DNA of 8,090 nucleotides from BOG-933 sp037132135. GTDB lineage: Bacteria; Pseudomonadota; Alphaproteobacteria; Azospirillales; Azospirillaceae. The stretch covers positions 1 to 8,090 of the forward strand of contig JBAXPR010000144.1 of assembly GCA_037132135.1 (NCBI GenBank), read 5' to 3'. The notes below the pieces were generated by a model. That model worked only from the letters and a program-made list of their open reading frames with translations, did no database searches and was not told where the DNA came from. Below are positions 7,728-8,090 of the stretch, in pieces (the first letter of the stretch is position 1; each line of letters begins with the position of its first letter). The position numbers were made by a program, and so were the translations under genes.

Positions 7728-7739
7728 GATGCCAGTATT

Positions 7740-7800
7740 ATCCGGATTTTTGGGAACATGGGGGTGAAATGCTTCTTATGGTCCGACATAATATCCGGAT
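7740..7800. repeat. Two copies of the palindrome ATCCGGAT, 53 bp apart
   Basis: The self-complementary octamer ATCCGGAT occurs at 7740-7747 and 7793-7800. Both copies are preceded by T, followed by T, and then by a GGG a few bases later (TTTTGGG and TGTGGG), so the similarity extends beyond the octamer. The 53-bp spacing is close to five helical turns, which would place both sites on the same face of the DNA. This is suggestive of paired operators but unproven. Confidence 0.4.
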
Positions 7801-7848
7801 TGTGGGTAAATGTTTTTAGAGTCCGGTAAGCTTATATTTTAGTGGCTG

Positions 7849-7876
7849 TCGGCATTGTCAAATACTTCAATGCCGA
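7849..7876. repeat. Perfect 9-bp inverted repeat, with a third half-site nearby
   Basis: TCGGCATTG (7849-7857) and CAATGCCGA (7868-7876) are exact reverse complements with a 10-base spacer. The core heptamer CGGCATT recurs at 7893-7899, giving alternating orientations at 7850, 7869 and 7893. On the minus strand a perfect TTGACA (-35 consensus; plus-strand bases 7856-7861) overlaps the left arm, with TATAAG 19 bases further on (plus-strand 7831-7836). That spacing is long. The arrangement resembles an operator over a leftward promoter. Confidence 0.5.
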
Positions 7877-7924
7877 ACGATATAAATAGCCCCGGCATTT
7901 CTATAAATTTTGATGAAATTATCA

Positions 7925-7933
7925 TGATATAAT
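7925..7933 (+). promoter_or_regulatory. Extended -10 promoter element
   Basis: TGATATAAT combines a perfect TATAAT (7928-7933) with the upstream TG of an extended -10 promoter. No good -35 hexamer is seen 15-18 bases upstream, which extended -10 promoters can tolerate. Transcription would start near 7940. The surrounding DNA is very AT-rich, so a chance match is possible. Confidence 0.4.
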
Positions 7934-7939
7934 GAAAAT

Positions 7940-8018
7940 TATCGTTTCAAATAATTTTTTGTTGCTATGATTGGCTTTTGTTGGCACGCTGCAGCTACGG
8001 CTGGCGGTGCGAATTTTA
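7940..8018 (+). ncRNA. Candidate small RNA of about 80 bases (hypothetical)
   Basis: An extended -10 element predicts a start near 7940, and a stable hairpin (7984-8010) followed by GAATTTTA predicts an end near 8018. The 5' part is A/T-rich and probably unstructured. No known RNA family was recognised. The only reading frames inside are very short (an ATG at 7967 opens a 23-residue frame running to 8038). The call rests only on the pairing of promoter and hairpin. Confidence 0.2.
7984..8010 (+). terminator. Stable hairpin with cUACGg tetraloop, terminator-like
   Basis: GCAC (7984-7987) pairs with GTGC (8007-8010), GC (7988-7989) with GC (8004-8005), and CAGC (7992-7995) with GCTG (8000-8003). 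The loop is TACG and small bulges lie at 7990-7991 and 8006. Read on the plus strand, the loop is C-UACG-G, a member of the very stable UNCG tetraloop class. GAATTTTA follows, so only four T are available for termination. The tetraloop is right only for a rightward transcript. Confidence 0.4.
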
Positions 8019-8053
8019 TACTTCAGGACTTGATATGATGCATGCCTATCCGG

Positions 8054-8082
8054 TTGACACATACACCCACTAGGGATAGAGT
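8054..8082 (+). promoter_or_regulatory. Sigma70-like promoter facing the right edge
   Basis: A perfect -35 hexamer TTGACA (8054-8059) is followed after exactly 17 bases by TAGAGT (8077-8082), which matches the -10 consensus at four of six positions. Transcription would start near 8089, at the window edge, and would serve a gene beyond it. The perfect -35 and optimal spacing make this the best conventional promoter in the window. Confidence 0.45.
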
Positions 8083-8090
8083 TTGTTCAA

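Larger units (their letters stand above)
7513..8090. other. Long AT-rich intergenic region without a convincing protein gene
   Basis: The 578 bases after pbpC have no convincing protein-coding frame. GC content falls to about 50% over 7561-7800, about 38% over 7801-8090, and roughly 23% over 7921-7980, against very GC-rich flanking genes. The region holds a probable terminator (7707-7727), inverted repeats at 7629-7652 and 7849-7876, a pair of ATCCGGAT palindromes, an extended -10 element at 7925-7933, a hairpin at 7984-8010 and a sigma70-like promoter at 8054-8082. This looks like a regulatory region upstream of a gene beyond the right edge, or the edge of acquired DNA. No tRNA, CRISPR array or transposase was seen. 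Confidence 0.6.

Noticed and set aside
7601..7789. A 62-residue minus-strand frame in the intergenic region (begins MSDHKKHF, ends RIGNH)
   Set aside because: It has no clear Shine-Dalgarno site and no recognised motif, and it runs across the inverted repeat and the terminator-like structure. A leftward TTGACA lies upstream, so a real small gene is not excluded, but support is too thin to annotate it.
7920..7929. 10-bp palindrome TATCATGATA
   Set aside because: Simple AT-rich palindromes are expected by chance in a stretch of about 23% GC, and this one overlaps the -10 element. It is not listed as a separate operator.
7932..8073. Short plus-strand frames: ATG 7932 (12 residues), ATG 7967 (23 residues), ATG 8035 (12 residues)
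   Set aside because: All are very short and lack recognisable motifs. The frame at 8035 has a weak upstream AGGAC and resembles a leader peptide only in length, with no run of one amino acid to suggest attenuation.

Overview
This window looks like the chromosome of a high-GC Gram-negative bacterium, most likely an alphaproteobacterium of the Rhodospirillales type. The genes are strongly GC-rich at third codon positions, and the penicillin-binding protein has a wording (YLTLAPFGG) that I associate with alphaproteobacterial PbpC. The taxonomic call is an inference from composition and protein family, not from a marker gene.

Layout: (1) Bases 1-55 hold the hydrophobic C-terminal tail of an upstream gene. 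(2) Bases 56-205 are a short intergenic and leader region with a GC-rich hairpin, a weak possible -10 and a good ribosome binding site. (3) Bases 206-5446 encode a 1746-residue secreted alpha-2-macroglobulin with an intact GCLEQ thioester motif (YfhM/ECAM type). (4) Bases 5443-7512 encode a 689-residue PbpC (PBP1C) peptidoglycan glycosyltransferase/transpeptidase, overlapping the previous gene by ATGA. (5) Bases 7513-8090 hold no convincing protein gene. GC content falls from very high in the operon to about 50% and then to about 25-40%. This stretch holds a probable intrinsic terminator, several inverted and direct repeats, two promoter-like sequences and a cUACGg-capped hairpin.

The two complete genes form the known yfhM-pbpC pair. 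The established model is a periplasmic defence and repair unit. The macroglobulin traps incoming proteases through its bait region and thioester. PbpC builds or repairs peptidoglycan where the wall has been breached. The overlap implies translational coupling and linked amounts of the two proteins. In this version the macroglobulin appears to be a soluble periplasmic protein rather than a lipoprotein, and it carries a helical TPR-like N-terminal segment.

The operon is a known system. The least explained part is the AT-rich intergenic region, where an extended -10 element, a cluster of CGGCATT repeats and a stable hairpin suggest an unannotated regulatory region or small RNA. That remains a hypothesis.
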